From Prevotellaceae bacterium (lineage in GTDB: Bacteria; Bacteroidota; Bacteroidia; Bacteroidales; Bacteroidaceae), in the NCBI GenBank assembly GCA_015257125.1, contig JABZKU010000007.1, forward strand, positions 29,556 through 93,555: 64,000 nucleotides of DNA, written 5' to 3'. Positions 33,629-42,913 of the stretch are shown piece after piece. The notes under the pieces were generated by a model. It was not told where the DNA came from, ran no database searches, and saw nothing but the letters and a program-made list of their open reading frames with translations. Position numbers and translations under genes: made by a program. The stretch's first letter is position 1, and the number at the start of each line of letters is the position of its first letter.

Positions 33629-35653
33629 TCAGCGTCCAACGGCTTTGACGCCTTTCACGGTGCGGAGTTTTTTGATGAGCGAATTGAGCTGTGTCGTGTC
33701 GTCGACCAGGACAGTCAACTCGCCATAGAACAACCCGTCGTTGCTTTCGATGGAGATGTTGCGGAGCATGATGTGCTCTTCTTTCGAAATGATGGACGTG
33801 ATGTTGTTCACAATGCCCAGGTCGTCCTGTCCCACCACATGCAACGTGATGGGATAAGTGCTGCCGCCTTTGCCGGCCCAACGCACTTTCACCACGCGAT
33901 AGGGGAAGCGTTCGCGCATCTCGCGGGCGTTGGGGCAACTGTCGCGGTGGATTTTGATGCCGCCCGAAACGGTGACAAAACCGAAGACCTCGTCGCCGTA
34001 AACCGGGTGGCAGCAACGTGCCATTTGGAATTGCACGCCTTTCAGATTGCTGTTGTCGATCACCAAAACATCTTCTTGTCCCGCATCGACCGTGGGAGCG
34101 GCGTCGGAGAAACTGAAGGTTTCGGCACTGCGCACTTCGGCTCGTTCCGCCACACCGGCTTCGCGCTTCTGCAACTCGACATAGGTGTCGAGCGAAGCGT
34201 TGAGATCGATTTTGTCTTCGGCAATGTCGGTGTAAAAGTCGCCGGCTTCCTTATAACCCAGTTTCTTGATGAGTTGGTTCAGGACACGTTCGTCCCATTC
34301 GAGCTTGCGATTCTTCAATTTTCGCTCGAGCACTTCGCGTCCCATGGCGCTGTCGCGACTTTTCATTTCGCGCAGGGCTTGACGAATCTTCGAACGGGCG
34401 TGAGAAGACACCACGATGTTCAACCATTCAAGGCGCGGTTGCTGGGTGTTCGAGGTGAGAATTTCGACACGCTGTCCACTGCGCAGCGGTTGACGAAGCG
34501 AAACATTCTTGCCGTCGACGATACCACCGACGCTGCGGTTGCCGATTTTCGAGTGAATGAGATAGGCGAAATCCAATACGGTGCTGCCGACGGGCAACTT
34601 AAAGAGGTCGCCTTTGGGCGTGAAAACGTAGACTGAGTTTTCCTTCAAGCCCGTGTGCACGCCATCGTCGACATGCGGATCTTTGCCGGCTTCGAGGGCG
34701 GCGCGAATATCGGCCAACCAACTGTCGACACCGCCCTCACTGCTCTTCACACCCTTGTAACGCCAGTGTGCGGCGAGACCGTGTTCGGCCACCTCATCCA
34801 TGCGTTCGGTGCGGATCTGCACCTCCACCCATTTATCCTCGGGACCCAAGACAGTGGCATGCAGGCTCTCATAGCCGTTAGATTTCGGAACGGTCACCCA
34901 GTCGCGCAGGCGTTTGAGGTTCGACTCGTAACGATTGGTGATCAGCGAGAAGACTTTCCAGCAGTCGGCCACCTCATTTTCGGGGCTGGAGTCGAGAATG
35001 ATGCGAATGGCAAAGAGATCATACACTTTTTCGAAGCCACAATGTTGCTTTTTCATCTTTTGCCAGATGGAGTGAATGCTTTTCGTGCGTCCCTTCATGT
35101 GGTAGCGCAGTCCGGCGGCGGTGAGCATCTGATGAATCGGCGCCACAAAATTCTCAATATAGGCGTCGCGGCTCTTTTTCGTGGCATTGAGCGCCTCCTT
35201 GATCATATAGTAGGCTTCGTGCTCCAGGTATTTGAGCGACAAATCCTCTAATTCCGATTTGAGTTTGTAGAGTCCGAGTTTGTGGGCGAGGGGTGCGTAG
35301 ATGTGCGCCGCCTCGATCGAGAGGCGACGGCGCGCTTCGGCATCGGGGTTGTCCTTGACGAGGCGCATCAGCACCACACAACCGGCAATGAGCAGCAACA
35401 CCACACGCATATCGGCTGCCTGCGAGACGAGCAAGTTGCGGAAATTATCCGTTTTGAGCATCTCTTCGTTCAAGGCTTCGAGCTCGTGCACACGTTCGAA
35501 GGCGGCGAGGTCTTCGGGCGTGGGTTGCCATTCGCGCAACCCGATTTCGCTTTCGGCCAAACGGAGCGTTTCTTCTCCGATCTCTCGAGCGTCGAGTCCG
35601 AAACGCGCAATGAGATGGCGGTCGGTGATGGCAGTTACATCATAGGTTGTCAT
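33629..35653 (-). CDS. relA: RelA/SpoT-type (p)ppGpp synthetase with degenerate hydrolase domain
   Basis: Alarmone synthetase of 674 residues for the stringent response. The synthetase domain is complete (VYDLFAIRIILDSS, then TVPKSNGYESLHATVLGP, then WVEVQIRTERMDEVAEHGLA). TGS (VYVFTPKGDLFKLPVGST) and C-terminal ACT (LHVVGQDDLGIVNNITS) domains follow. The N-terminal HD region is shortened and shows no HDxxED motif; where hydrolases have LADRLHNMR it reads IAGCVVLMR. It is therefore expected to make but not degrade (p)ppGpp, with a separate bifunctional enzyme elsewhere; that last point is inference. Confidence 0.92.
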   Translation of the reverse strand: MTTYDVTAITDRHLIARFGLDAREIGEETLRLAESEIGLREWQPTPEDLAAFERVHELEALNEEMLKTDNFRNLLVSQAADMRVVLLLIAGCVVLMRLVKDNPDAEARRRLSIEAAHIYAPLAHKLGLYKLKSELEDLSLKYLEHEAYYMIKEALNATKKSRDAYIENFVAPIHQMLTAAGLRYHMKGRTKSIHSIWQKMKKQHCGFEKVYDLFAIRIILDSSPENEVADCWKVFSLITNRYESNLKRLRDWVTVPKSNGYESLHATVLGPEDKWVEVQIRTERMDEVAEHGLAAHWRYKGVKSSEGGVDSWLADIRAALEAGKDPHVDDGVHTGLKENSVYVFTPKGDLFKLPVGSTVLDFAYLIHSKIGNRSVGGIVDGKNVSLRQPLRSGQRVEILTSNTQQPRLEWLNIVVSSHARSKIRQALREMKSRDSAMGREVLERKLKNRKLEWDERVLNQLIKKLGYKEAGDFYTDIAEDKIDLNASLDTYVELQKREAGVAERAEVRSAETFSFSDAAPTVDAGQEDVLVIDNSNLKGVQFQMARCCHPVYGDEVFGFVTVSGGIKIHRDSCPNAREMRERFPYRVVKVRWAGKGGSTYPITLHVVGQDDLGIVNNITSIISKEEHIMLRNISIESNDGLFYGELTVLVDDTTQLNSLIKKLRTVKGVKAVGR

Positions 35654-35692
35654 AGGCTTCTATGTTGGGCGCGACAAACGGGGAAAGAATTG

Positions 35693-35728
35693 CAAAAGGT
35701 GACTCTCTCATGCCGGAGAATCACCTTT
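35693..35728 (-). terminator. Terminator of the C69 dipeptidase gene
   Basis: AAAGGTGA (35695..35702) and TCACCTTT (35721..35728) pair perfectly, with partial inner pairing. TTTTGCAATTC follows on the minus strand. Confidence 0.75.
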
Positions 35729-35746
35729 CGCTGTTCGTCGCGAGGA

Positions 35747-37399
35747 TTATTTAGATTGGGGTACGCTGTATTTTTCACCCGTTTCGCGGATAAGCACCTC
35801 ACGATACTTCTCGGGGAAGCCGGGGCGTTCGGGATCTACACAGATACCGTCGGGCGTGAGTTCCCATTTTCCTGCAGAAGTTTCTTTCTTCACCACTTGG
35901 TCGTTGTACTTCATGATGAGATATTCGCCGAGCGACTTCCATTCGCGCATCATTTCGCCCGACCATTGGGCGGCAAGGGCATTCACTTTCTCCGTCACGG
36001 CGGCAGGATTGGCCTGTGCCAGTGCAAACAGCTCCGCGTCGGCCGCGTGCTTGGCTTCGATCATTCGACGTTGGAAGGCATCGCGACGAGCGGCCACAGC
36101 CGGGAATAGTTGCGAGTAGCGCGGATATACCATGTTCGAAACCCAGTTGCACAACCAGAAGGCCGACTTCCAAGAGAAGGTGTGATCGTTGGCCGTGCTG
36201 TCGGCGAAGCATTCGGGCACTTGGGTGAGCGAGCAGTAGATGGGCACGAAGGGTGTGGTGTTGGCATCGTCGTTGGCAAACCACAGCACGGCACCCACCG
36301 CGTTGGGCATGCGGCTACGCAGTTCGCACACGATTACGAAACTGGCTTGGTGGGTCGAAACGGGGCGTTCGTTGAAATACTTCTTTCCCTTGTGTTCCCA
36401 CGTCAAGGGTGAGGGGCGATAGGGGGCACTCCACACACCCGAACCGGCATCTTTCGTACCGTCAAACGGGGTGTCCTCATAGTGGTCGCGCATGGCGGCC
36501 ATCACTTCTTCCAACGTCACGGGGTGAGTGGGCTTCACGTAGAGCGGCATCACTTCCGACGTACCGATGTGTTTACCGTCCACAAAAGGCACATACTTTT
36601 CCATGCCCGTGGTGAAGCGGTTGAAGAGACTCCAAACGCGGGCCTCGCAGAAACGCTGCGAACCAAAGTCGGCCGGCGCATAGGCTTCGGAGAACGAGAA
36701 CTCGGCATCGCTGCCTTTGAAATAACCCTTCGAACGGGCGAACGTGATCACGTCTTTCGAGTACATCACATTCTTTTTGTCCTTCAAATCGAAGCGGTGA
36801 ATACGGCTTTGGTTGGCGTGCGCGCTGATGCAGTCGTCGGGGATGCGCACAGCCACCCACACAGCGCCTTTGGCAGAGTCGCCTTTACCGATCATTTCGA
36901 GGATCCATGCCTCGTTGGGGTCGGCAATCGAGAACGATTCGCCCTCCGATGCGTAACCGTGGCGCGCCACAAGGCTCGTCATCACGCGGATGGCTTCGCG
37001 AGCCGTCTTGGCACGTTGCAGTCCGAGCGCCATGAGCGACACATAATCGATACCGCCCACAGGATTCTTCGGCCACAATTCTTCGCGGCCGCCGAAAGTC
37101 GTTTCGGTGATGGCCAGTTGGTGCTCGTTGATGTTGCCCACCACATTATAAGTGTAGGCTGCCTCGGGGATTTCGCCGAGGGGCTTGTGGGTGTCGCCGT
37201 CTACGATTTTGCGCATCGTACCGGGCGCATGCTTGCCCGCGGGATAGTGGAGCAAGCGACCGTACATGCCGTAGGAGTCGGCACTGTAAGTGATGAAACA
37301 CTCTCCGTTTTTCGAGGCTTTCTTGCCTACCAACAGATTGGTGCAAGCCGGCGCCGTAAGGGCGAACAAGACGGCAAGCAGGGCGAGAATTCTATTCAT
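35747..37399 (-). CDS. C69 family dipeptidase (secreted)
   Basis: Exported peptidase of 550 residues in the PepD/C69 Ntn-hydrolase family, releasing amino acids from dipeptides. The signal peptide (MNRILALLAVLFALTAPA) is followed directly by CTNLLVGKKASKNGE; that Cys is the family's N-terminal nucleophile and would be exposed by signal cleavage. NINEHQLAITETTFGGRE and the FSIADPNEAWILEMIGKG block are typical. Start 37399 is preferred; the longer frame adds a poor N-terminus. It probably acts in the periplasm or at the surface. Confidence 0.92.
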   Translation of the reverse strand: MNRILALLAVLFALTAPACTNLLVGKKASKNGECFITYSADSYGMYGRLLHYPAGKHAPGTMRKIVDGDTHKPLGEIPEAAYTYNVVGNINEHQLAITETTFGGREELWPKNPVGGIDYVSLMALGLQRAKTAREAIRVMTSLVARHGYASEGESFSIADPNEAWILEMIGKGDSAKGAVWVAVRIPDDCISAHANQSRIHRFDLKDKKNVMYSKDVITFARSKGYFKGSDAEFSFSEAYAPADFGSQRFCEARVWSLFNRFTTGMEKYVPFVDGKHIGTSEVMPLYVKPTHPVTLEEVMAAMRDHYEDTPFDGTKDAGSGVWSAPYRPSPLTWEHKGKKYFNERPVSTHQASFVIVCELRSRMPNAVGAVLWFANDDANTTPFVPIYCSLTQVPECFADSTANDHTFSWKSAFWLCNWVSNMVYPRYSQLFPAVAARRDAFQRRMIEAKHAADAELFALAQANPAAVTEKVNALAAQWSGEMMREWKSLGEYLIMKYNDQVVKKETSAGKWELTPDGICVDPERPGFPEKYREVLIRETGEKYSVPQSK

Positions 37400-37537
37400 T
37401 TGCAAGGGATATTTAATTTCGTTTCGGACGACGCTGTTCGGCAATAGCCTCAACGCCATGAGAGTCGAACTCAACTTTTCGTCGAGAACAACCTCGTTTT
37501 GAAGGTCATTGCCCCTGTTTTGGAGTCATTGTATAGG

Positions 37538-37578
37538 AAAAACAAGGGCAGCGAAGCCAATTGCAAGGTTTCGCTGCC
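37538..37578 (-). terminator. Terminator of the CcsBA operon
   Basis: GGCAGCGAAGCC (37547..37558) pairs with GGTTTCGCTGCC (37567..37578) over 12 bp with one G-U. CTTGTTTTTCC follows on the minus strand. Confidence 0.85.
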
Positions 37579-37653
37579 ACAAAGATACTTTTTTTTTAGA
37601 TATACGGCTCATTTTTCGGCCTTTTTCTCGGGAGAAACGACGTGCAGCACGGC

Positions 37654-39684
37654 CTAAGCGTAGGAATGCAGACCGCCCAAGAGGAAATTCACCCCGAAAT
37701 AGGTGAACAACACGCTCAGGAAGGCCAGGAGCACGAACCAATGGAACGGCCGCGGGCGACGCAACGCGGGGAGCAAACCGGGATGCAGGGCGAAGGAGTA
37801 GATCAACATCGTGATGAGCGCCCACACCTCCTTGGGATCCCAGCCCCAATAGCGTCCCCACGAGACATTGGCCCAGATGGCACCGATGAAAATGCCGGCC
37901 GAGAGGAGAAATACCGCCGGGTACAGGAGCAAACGATTGAGCACCGTGAGTTGTTCGACGCGCACGGCGTTCGATTCGCGGCGCGACAACCACAAAGCGT
38001 AGCCACTGTTGAGACAGGCCAGGGCAAACAACGCGTAAGAGAACATCATAATCGTGACATGCAAGCTGAGCAAGGGCGAACTCAACACGGGCATGAGCGG
38101 CGTGATCTGCGGATTCATGTCAGAGAGGTGGGCTACCAACAGCGCAAAGCCGGCGATGAGCAAACCGAAGGGTACGACAAACGAAAAGCGGCGCATCAAA
38201 AGGCTCGCAACGCCCAACACACAAACCGCCAACAAGAGCATCGTCTCAAAACCATTGCTCATCGGCACGAAACCGGCCAAATACCAACGGAAAGCGAACC
38301 ACAACGTCAGGCAAACAAAGGCGGTGACGACGGCACATTGGAAAACTCCGTCGAGCCACGACCGTCGACGCCCGCTCACCTGCACACCGAAGGCCAAGAA
38401 ACCGAGGGTGAGGCAATACATAAAGGCGATCTTCACGGCCGGGATGCGGTTGTAGACGATTTCGGCCGTGACGCGTGCTTCCGACAACTGCGCCGCTTTC
38501 GCATCGGCGGGCAGGGGGCGAATGAGCGTGCCTTTGTAGAGCATCACGATCAACCCCACTTTCTCGTCGGTGTCCTGAATGGCGCGCGCCAACGGCGAAG
38601 AAGGGTCGCGTTCGGCCGCCATCAATCGCTGCAAACGGTATTCGCCGCCGGCATACAACTGCGCCACCGAGGCATAATCGCCCACGATGCCCAGCCGCTC
38701 GCGCAAAGCCGCACTTTTGATGCGCACCATGGCTACATTTTGCCACTCGTCGGGATAATACACCCACGAGAGCAGGATTTGTTCGGCAGTGAGTCCGCGA
38801 AAACTCGTTTTGCCCGAGATTTTTTTACAGAAATCCACAGCCAAGGTGTTGAGCGGACAAACGCGACCGTTGTAGACGATCTGTCGCCGCCCGATGCTGT
38901 CGGCCTTGCTGCGGGCGATGGTGCGCAGCTTTCCATCGGAAAAATCTGACGCCGAAGCCCCGATACTGCCCCACCCTGCCGCCAAGAGCAGCACAAAAGC
39001 GGTGCGGCGCAGCGCCGGATGGCGCAACAAAGTGCGAAACGCGCCACCGCGCGCCAACAACGACCACAGCAGCGAAACAAACAGGAGCCCGTAGCCCACA
39101 TAGGTGAGGAGTATGCCCCACGGATCGTGATAAAGGCTGAGCACACTGCCCTTTCCGTCGGTGTCGTAGGAAGTTTGGTAAATGCGCCAGCCGTCTATTT
39201 CGGCAATGCGGTTCATCGACACCACATAGTCGCGACCCACCACACGCAAACGGCTTTCGTAGTCGGCAGGCGTGTCGGTGCCGGGATAATGGTGGACGGT
39301 GAACTGCGTGAGTTTCACGTCAAACGGCAGTCGCCCCACGTCTTTGTCGTCGGTGAGGAAGAGGCGCGACGATTTTCCCACACGCAAATGCAGGTTGCCG
39401 TTCACAGCCCCAAAGGCGGTGCACAGCGCCCCGAGCAAAATCACGACAAACGAGGCATGCAGCACGAGGGCGTGCAACCGATGCCAAAGCCTTCGGCCCA
39501 CAATGACCCAAGTTCCCGTGAGCACAATGCCCGCCCACAGCAAGCGGAAGAGCACATTGCCGTAGATGTGGGCATAGGCCGCCGTACTTCCCCACAGGTG
39601 CTCGACAATCGTGGCCGCGATGAGCACCACGACCTGCACAGCGAGGAGATAGAACGGGAGTTTAGAAGGGACGGTAAGTTTCAT
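37654..39684 (-). CDS. ccsBA: Fused cytochrome c synthase CcsBA (ResB-ResC type)
   Basis: System II cytochrome c biogenesis protein that attaches haem to CxxCH motifs outside the inner membrane. The 676-residue fusion has an N-terminal ResB/CcsB part (helices at about 10-30, 40-60, 70-90 and 190-210, with a periplasmic domain) and a C-terminal CcsA part. The latter has the tryptophan-rich haem-handling WWD motif WANVSWGRYWGWDPKEVWAL. His residues in HVTIMMFSYALF and FALHPGLLPAL are the expected haem ligands. It lies next to genes for c-type haem proteins (40861, 42914) and overlaps the Rid-family gene by 23 bp. Confidence 0.92.
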   Translation of the reverse strand: MKLTVPSKLPFYLLAVQVVVLIAATIVEHLWGSTAAYAHIYGNVLFRLLWAGIVLTGTWVIVGRRLWHRLHALVLHASFVVILLGALCTAFGAVNGNLHLRVGKSSRLFLTDDKDVGRLPFDVKLTQFTVHHYPGTDTPADYESRLRVVGRDYVVSMNRIAEIDGWRIYQTSYDTDGKGSVLSLYHDPWGILLTYVGYGLLFVSLLWSLLARGGAFRTLLRHPALRRTAFVLLLAAGWGSIGASASDFSDGKLRTIARSKADSIGRRQIVYNGRVCPLNTLAVDFCKKISGKTSFRGLTAEQILLSWVYYPDEWQNVAMVRIKSAALRERLGIVGDYASVAQLYAGGEYRLQRLMAAERDPSSPLARAIQDTDEKVGLIVMLYKGTLIRPLPADAKAAQLSEARVTAEIVYNRIPAVKIAFMYCLTLGFLAFGVQVSGRRRSWLDGVFQCAVVTAFVCLTLWFAFRWYLAGFVPMSNGFETMLLLAVCVLGVASLLMRRFSFVVPFGLLIAGFALLVAHLSDMNPQITPLMPVLSSPLLSLHVTIMMFSYALFALACLNSGYALWLSRRESNAVRVEQLTVLNRLLLYPAVFLLSAGIFIGAIWANVSWGRYWGWDPKEVWALITMLIYSFALHPGLLPALRRPRPFHWFVLLAFLSVLFTYFGVNFLLGGLHSYA

Positions 39685-40804
39685 GCTGACGATCGGCTAC
39701 GGCGATACATTCCATCTCAATGAGCCACTCGGGACGGCACACGGGGGCGAGAGTGATGACGGTGGGGACGTGCGGGAAACGCGCGGCGAAGAGGTCGCGC
39801 ACCGTGACATAGTCGGCCGTATCGCGGAGATAGACCGTGATTTGCGCCGCATGTTCGGCGAGATTCATCTCGGCTTCGGCCAAAAGTGCATCGACGTTTT
39901 CCCACATGCGGTGGGTTTGGCGCACGATGTCGCCGACGTGCACCACTTGTCCTTTGTTGTCGATCGAGGCCGTGCCGCTGATGAAGGCTTGTGCGCGATC
40001 GCCGTATTCGACCACCGTGCCGCGCTCGAACGTCACCCCATATTCGATGGTGGGATTAAGGTGAGTGAGGGCATACAAGTAGCGTTGCTGCCCGGGCTCC
40101 AAGCCTTTCACCGCATAGCCGCCGAGTTGTACGAGCGAACGCGTGTCGGCCGGTAAACCGCCGATGCCCGTCGACGAAATGTAGTGCGTGTCGGGCGTCA
40201 ATCCCACACGGAGGAAGTTGTCAAGGCGCGCTTTGACGAGCCCGGCGTAGTTGGTGTCGACGTCGCGCACGAAAAACCAAGTGCGCACGCAGTCGTCGGC
40301 AATCGTGGCACCCTGCGCCGTGAGTTCACCCTCGTAGCGGGTGAGCAAAGCCTCGGTTTGTGCCGCCGAATCGCCCGCGGGGCTTTCCATGCCCATGTGC
40401 CAAAGGTGGCGATAACCGCCGTGTTCCACCGTGGTGACGCCGTCGGCGCACTGCACGTCAGCACCCGTGAGAAAATAGACCCACAGGCTAATTTTCGAAC
40501 CGTCGAGCGGCGGCTGCTGAATGACCGAGACGGTGCACGCCGTTTCCGACTCCATGAGCGGAGCTTGGTTGGTGGCATCGCTCACGAAGTAGCGTTTGAG
40601 CACAGGGCGCGCATCGGCAGGCAATAATTCGGCGCAAACACGCTCGAAACCACGCTGTAGGCGCGCATATTGCTGGGCGAAACCCTCGTTTTGTGGGCTC
40701 ACATGAAGTTGAACGTGGTACTCGCTCGGGCCAAGTTGGGAGATATAGGAAGAAAGTCCACAACTTATGCCGATTTCTTCCCAAGTTTTTTGCAAAAAGT
40801 CCAT
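39662..40804 (-). CDS. Rid/YjgF-related protein with chorismatase-like architecture
   Basis: A 380-residue protein with a C-terminal YjgF/Rid-type domain (AFISGTASIDNKGQVVHVGD, then NVDALLAEAEMNLAEHAAQI, then VPTVITLAPVCRPEWLIEME). A second, related domain precedes it, as in FkbO-like chorismatases and some Bacteroidota Rid proteins. The reaction is unknown; true Rid proteins hydrolyse reactive imines. The ATG at 40804 is chosen over a GTG at 40819. It is translationally coupled to ccsBA, so it may be carried along with haem-protein maturation. Confidence 0.75.
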   Translation of the reverse strand: MDFLQKTWEEIGISCGLSSYISQLGPSEYHVQLHVSPQNEGFAQQYARLQRGFERVCAELLPADARPVLKRYFVSDATNQAPLMESETACTVSVIQQPPLDGSKISLWVYFLTGADVQCADGVTTVEHGGYRHLWHMGMESPAGDSAAQTEALLTRYEGELTAQGATIADDCVRTWFFVRDVDTNYAGLVKARLDNFLRVGLTPDTHYISSTGIGGLPADTRSLVQLGGYAVKGLEPGQQRYLYALTHLNPTIEYGVTFERGTVVEYGDRAQAFISGTASIDNKGQVVHVGDIVRQTHRMWENVDALLAEAEMNLAEHAAQITVYLRDTADYVTVRDLFAARFPHVPTVITLAPVCRPEWLIEMECIAVADRQHETYRPF

Positions 40805-40822
40805 TGTTTTGAAAGACACGAC

Positions 40823-40847
40823 GCGAGAAGGCTTTTGGCCTTCTCGC
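40823..40847 (-). terminator. Hairpin after the cytochrome lipoprotein gene
   Basis: GCGAGAAGGC (40823..40832) and GCCTTCTCGC (40838..40847) form a perfect 10-bp stem with a 5-nt loop. The tail on the minus strand is not T-rich, so termination may be partial. Confidence 0.65.
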
Positions 40848-40860
40848 AGTCTCGTAGAAA

Positions 40861-41601
40861 TTAGGGTTTCGCTCCGGCGTTGATCCAGTCTTTGAGGAGC
40901 GTAAAATACTTGCTGTCGCGCTCATTGTTGAGAATGAGCGTGTGGTCTTTGTAGTGGGTGAGGCCTTCGTTGCCCTCGGTGAGCACGCGCACCAGCCAAC
41001 TGTTGTCGGCATTGCCGGCTTCGATGCGCTGTTGCGTGGGGTCGAGATGGGCGGCTACGCCCACCGTGGCACCATAGGCGTGACCTTTGCGCAGATCCAT
41101 CGCTGCGGCGGCACGACCGTTGTTGCCATGGCACTTGCTGCAGAGGTTGTCAAACAGTTGATCTTCGACCACGCTATACATGCTCACATTGGTGCGCCCC
41201 ACCTCGAAGCGCAGGGTGTCGCGCGTGCGCTCAAACATCTTGGCGTTGAGTTTGAAATCGGCAAAGGTGGCCACGCGTTCGCGCACTCGATCGACCACGC
41301 ACAACTGCACCTTCTCGGCTTCGGCGGGAATGCCGCTCAGCACGAAGTTCACCGAGTCGCCGTCGAGCAACTGCGTCGGGATTTCTTTCTGCACCAGCGA
41401 GTAGTCGCTGCCGCCATCGAAGGCGGCGAGCACCAGTTGGTAGCGATCGCTCCACGTTTCGGCACCGCTCAGTCTGCCGCTCAGGCGGATGCTGAGCCCT
41501 TCGCGCGCCGCGGTTGTGGTGTCTTCCTCGATGTTGCCGGAATCGCAAGCGGACAGCAACACAACGGCACAACACCACAAAAGGGTAAGAATTTTGTTCA
41601 T
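40861..41601 (-). CDS. c-type cytochrome-like lipoprotein (one CxxCH)
   Basis: A 246-residue lipoprotein (lipobox VVLLSACDSG) anchored to a membrane. The N-terminal half is beta-like and unknown. The C-terminal half has a single haem c motif CSKCHGNNGRAA and a downstream MDLRKGHAYGATV and SWLVRVLTEG, as in small cytochrome c domains that bind near peroxidases. It lies just after the porin gene (22 bp) in the imelysin cluster and ahead of ccsBA, which would mature its haem. Electron partner unknown; the di-haem oxidoreductase at 42914 is the likely one. Confidence 0.82.
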   Translation of the reverse strand: MNKILTLLWCCAVVLLSACDSGNIEEDTTTAAREGLSIRLSGRLSGAETWSDRYQLVLAAFDGGSDYSLVQKEIPTQLLDGDSVNFVLSGIPAEAEKVQLCVVDRVRERVATFADFKLNAKMFERTRDTLRFEVGRTNVSMYSVVEDQLFDNLCSKCHGNNGRAAAAMDLRKGHAYGATVGVAAHLDPTQQRIEAGNADNSWLVRVLTEGNEGLTHYKDHTLILNNERDSKYFTLLKDWINAGAKP

Positions 41602-41623
41602 GTCCGTAGGAGAAAGTGGGGGC

Positions 41624-42844
41624 TTAGAAGGAGTATTGCAGCTGTAAGCGGGCGCTGTGGGTGGCAATGCCGAGGTCGTCGTTGTCGCGATCGAGCTGCG
41701 TTTTGTGCTTCCAGCGGCCGGTGTACTGATACATGGCCGAGAGCTTCAGCCCCGTGCCGGGGAAGAAATAGTTGAGGCCGAGGGCGGGCGAATTGAGCGT
41801 GCCGTCGAGGTCCGTGCCGTTGCGATCGAAGAAATCATAGCGCGCGGCGACCTGCAGTTGGGGCGTGGCGAAATAACCCACCTGCGCATAACCGCCGTAG
41901 AAGTTGAACTTGTCGTCGATCTTCATACGTTTGGTGAAACCCATGTGCATGGCGTAGCCTTCGGCGGCGAAATACCAACGGTGGTAGAGCATGGCGAACT
42001 CAAAACCGAAACGTGTGTCGTTGGTGCTCTCGTTTTCGCTCTCGACATTGAGACTGCTGCTCACACCGACGAGCATTTTGCGCGCATTGAGGTGCTTGGG
42101 GCTGCCTTGCGTGGCGGGCATCACGCCCCAAGGCTGATAAGTGAGGCGACCGGCGTAGAGTAACGAGGGGATGTGCCAATCGTCGGAGAAAGTCTTCGTG
42201 GCCGCATTCGTGCCGGCGCCCGTGCCGTTGAACACACCGACCTGATAACCCAATTTGCTTTGACCGCCTACGGCAAACAAGCCGTGGGCTTCCACACCGA
42301 GATCGAAACCGGTGGCCATGGAGGGCGTGACGGCATTGAGCGAGTGGGGCAAAATGACGGGAGCCGTGAGCGAGGTGGGCAACATCGGCAGGAGGGTTTC
42401 GCCGAGCGTGGTGAGATAGGCGTGGGCGAAGGGCGTCTTGAACTTACCGGCGCGGAGACCGAAGCCGTTGTTCACTTTCACGTCGAACCAGGCCTGCTGC
42501 AGAACGTTGGCACCGCCGGCAGCGGCATTGATTGAGAGGTTGTAGGTGACTTTGTCGTAGGCTTTGCCGGTGAAACCGAGCACGGCATAAGGCAAGCCGA
42601 AGCCGGAGTTGGCTACGTTGTCTTGGTTGTAGGCCTTGTCGAGGCCTTCGTCGTCGTACCAGTTGAACGCGCCGTGAGTTTGCACCATGAGATAGGGTTT
42701 GAACTCAAAGCTACCGTTGTTGCTGCGCACGGTGAGGGCGCGGTTGTCGTCGATGCTCACCACCCCGTTGGCGGTGGCTTCGTCCTGTGCGTGGAGCGGA
42801 AGCAACGCGCAGGCGGCGAAAGCAAAAGCGAGAATATGTTTCAT
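41624..42844 (-). CDS. Porin (phosphate-selective porin O/P-like)
   Basis: Exported outer-membrane protein of 406 residues with a signal peptide (MKHILAFAFAACALLPLHAQ). Barrel strands such as FEFKPYLMVQTHGAFNWY, NGFGLRAGKFKTPFAHAYL and SARLQLQYSF at the C-terminus fit porin O/P family members. It lies between the di-haem oxidoreductase and the cytochrome lipoprotein, all on one strand, suggesting it feeds a substrate to this redox/iron system. The solute is unknown. Confidence 0.85.
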   Translation of the reverse strand: MKHILAFAFAACALLPLHAQDEATANGVVSIDDNRALTVRSNNGSFEFKPYLMVQTHGAFNWYDDEGLDKAYNQDNVANSGFGLPYAVLGFTGKAYDKVTYNLSINAAAGGANVLQQAWFDVKVNNGFGLRAGKFKTPFAHAYLTTLGETLLPMLPTSLTAPVILPHSLNAVTPSMATGFDLGVEAHGLFAVGGQSKLGYQVGVFNGTGAGTNAATKTFSDDWHIPSLLYAGRLTYQPWGVMPATQGSPKHLNARKMLVGVSSSLNVESENESTNDTRFGFEFAMLYHRWYFAAEGYAMHMGFTKRMKIDDKFNFYGGYAQVGYFATPQLQVAARYDFFDRNGTDLDGTLNSPALGLNYFFPGTGLKLSAMYQYTGRWKHKTQLDRDNDDLGIATHSARLQLQYSF

Positions 42845-42913
42845 TTTGAAAGGGAGTTGTCGTGTGATGACAAAATGTAGAAAAAGGAAAGAAAGAGGGA
42901 AAAGGGCGCCGAA

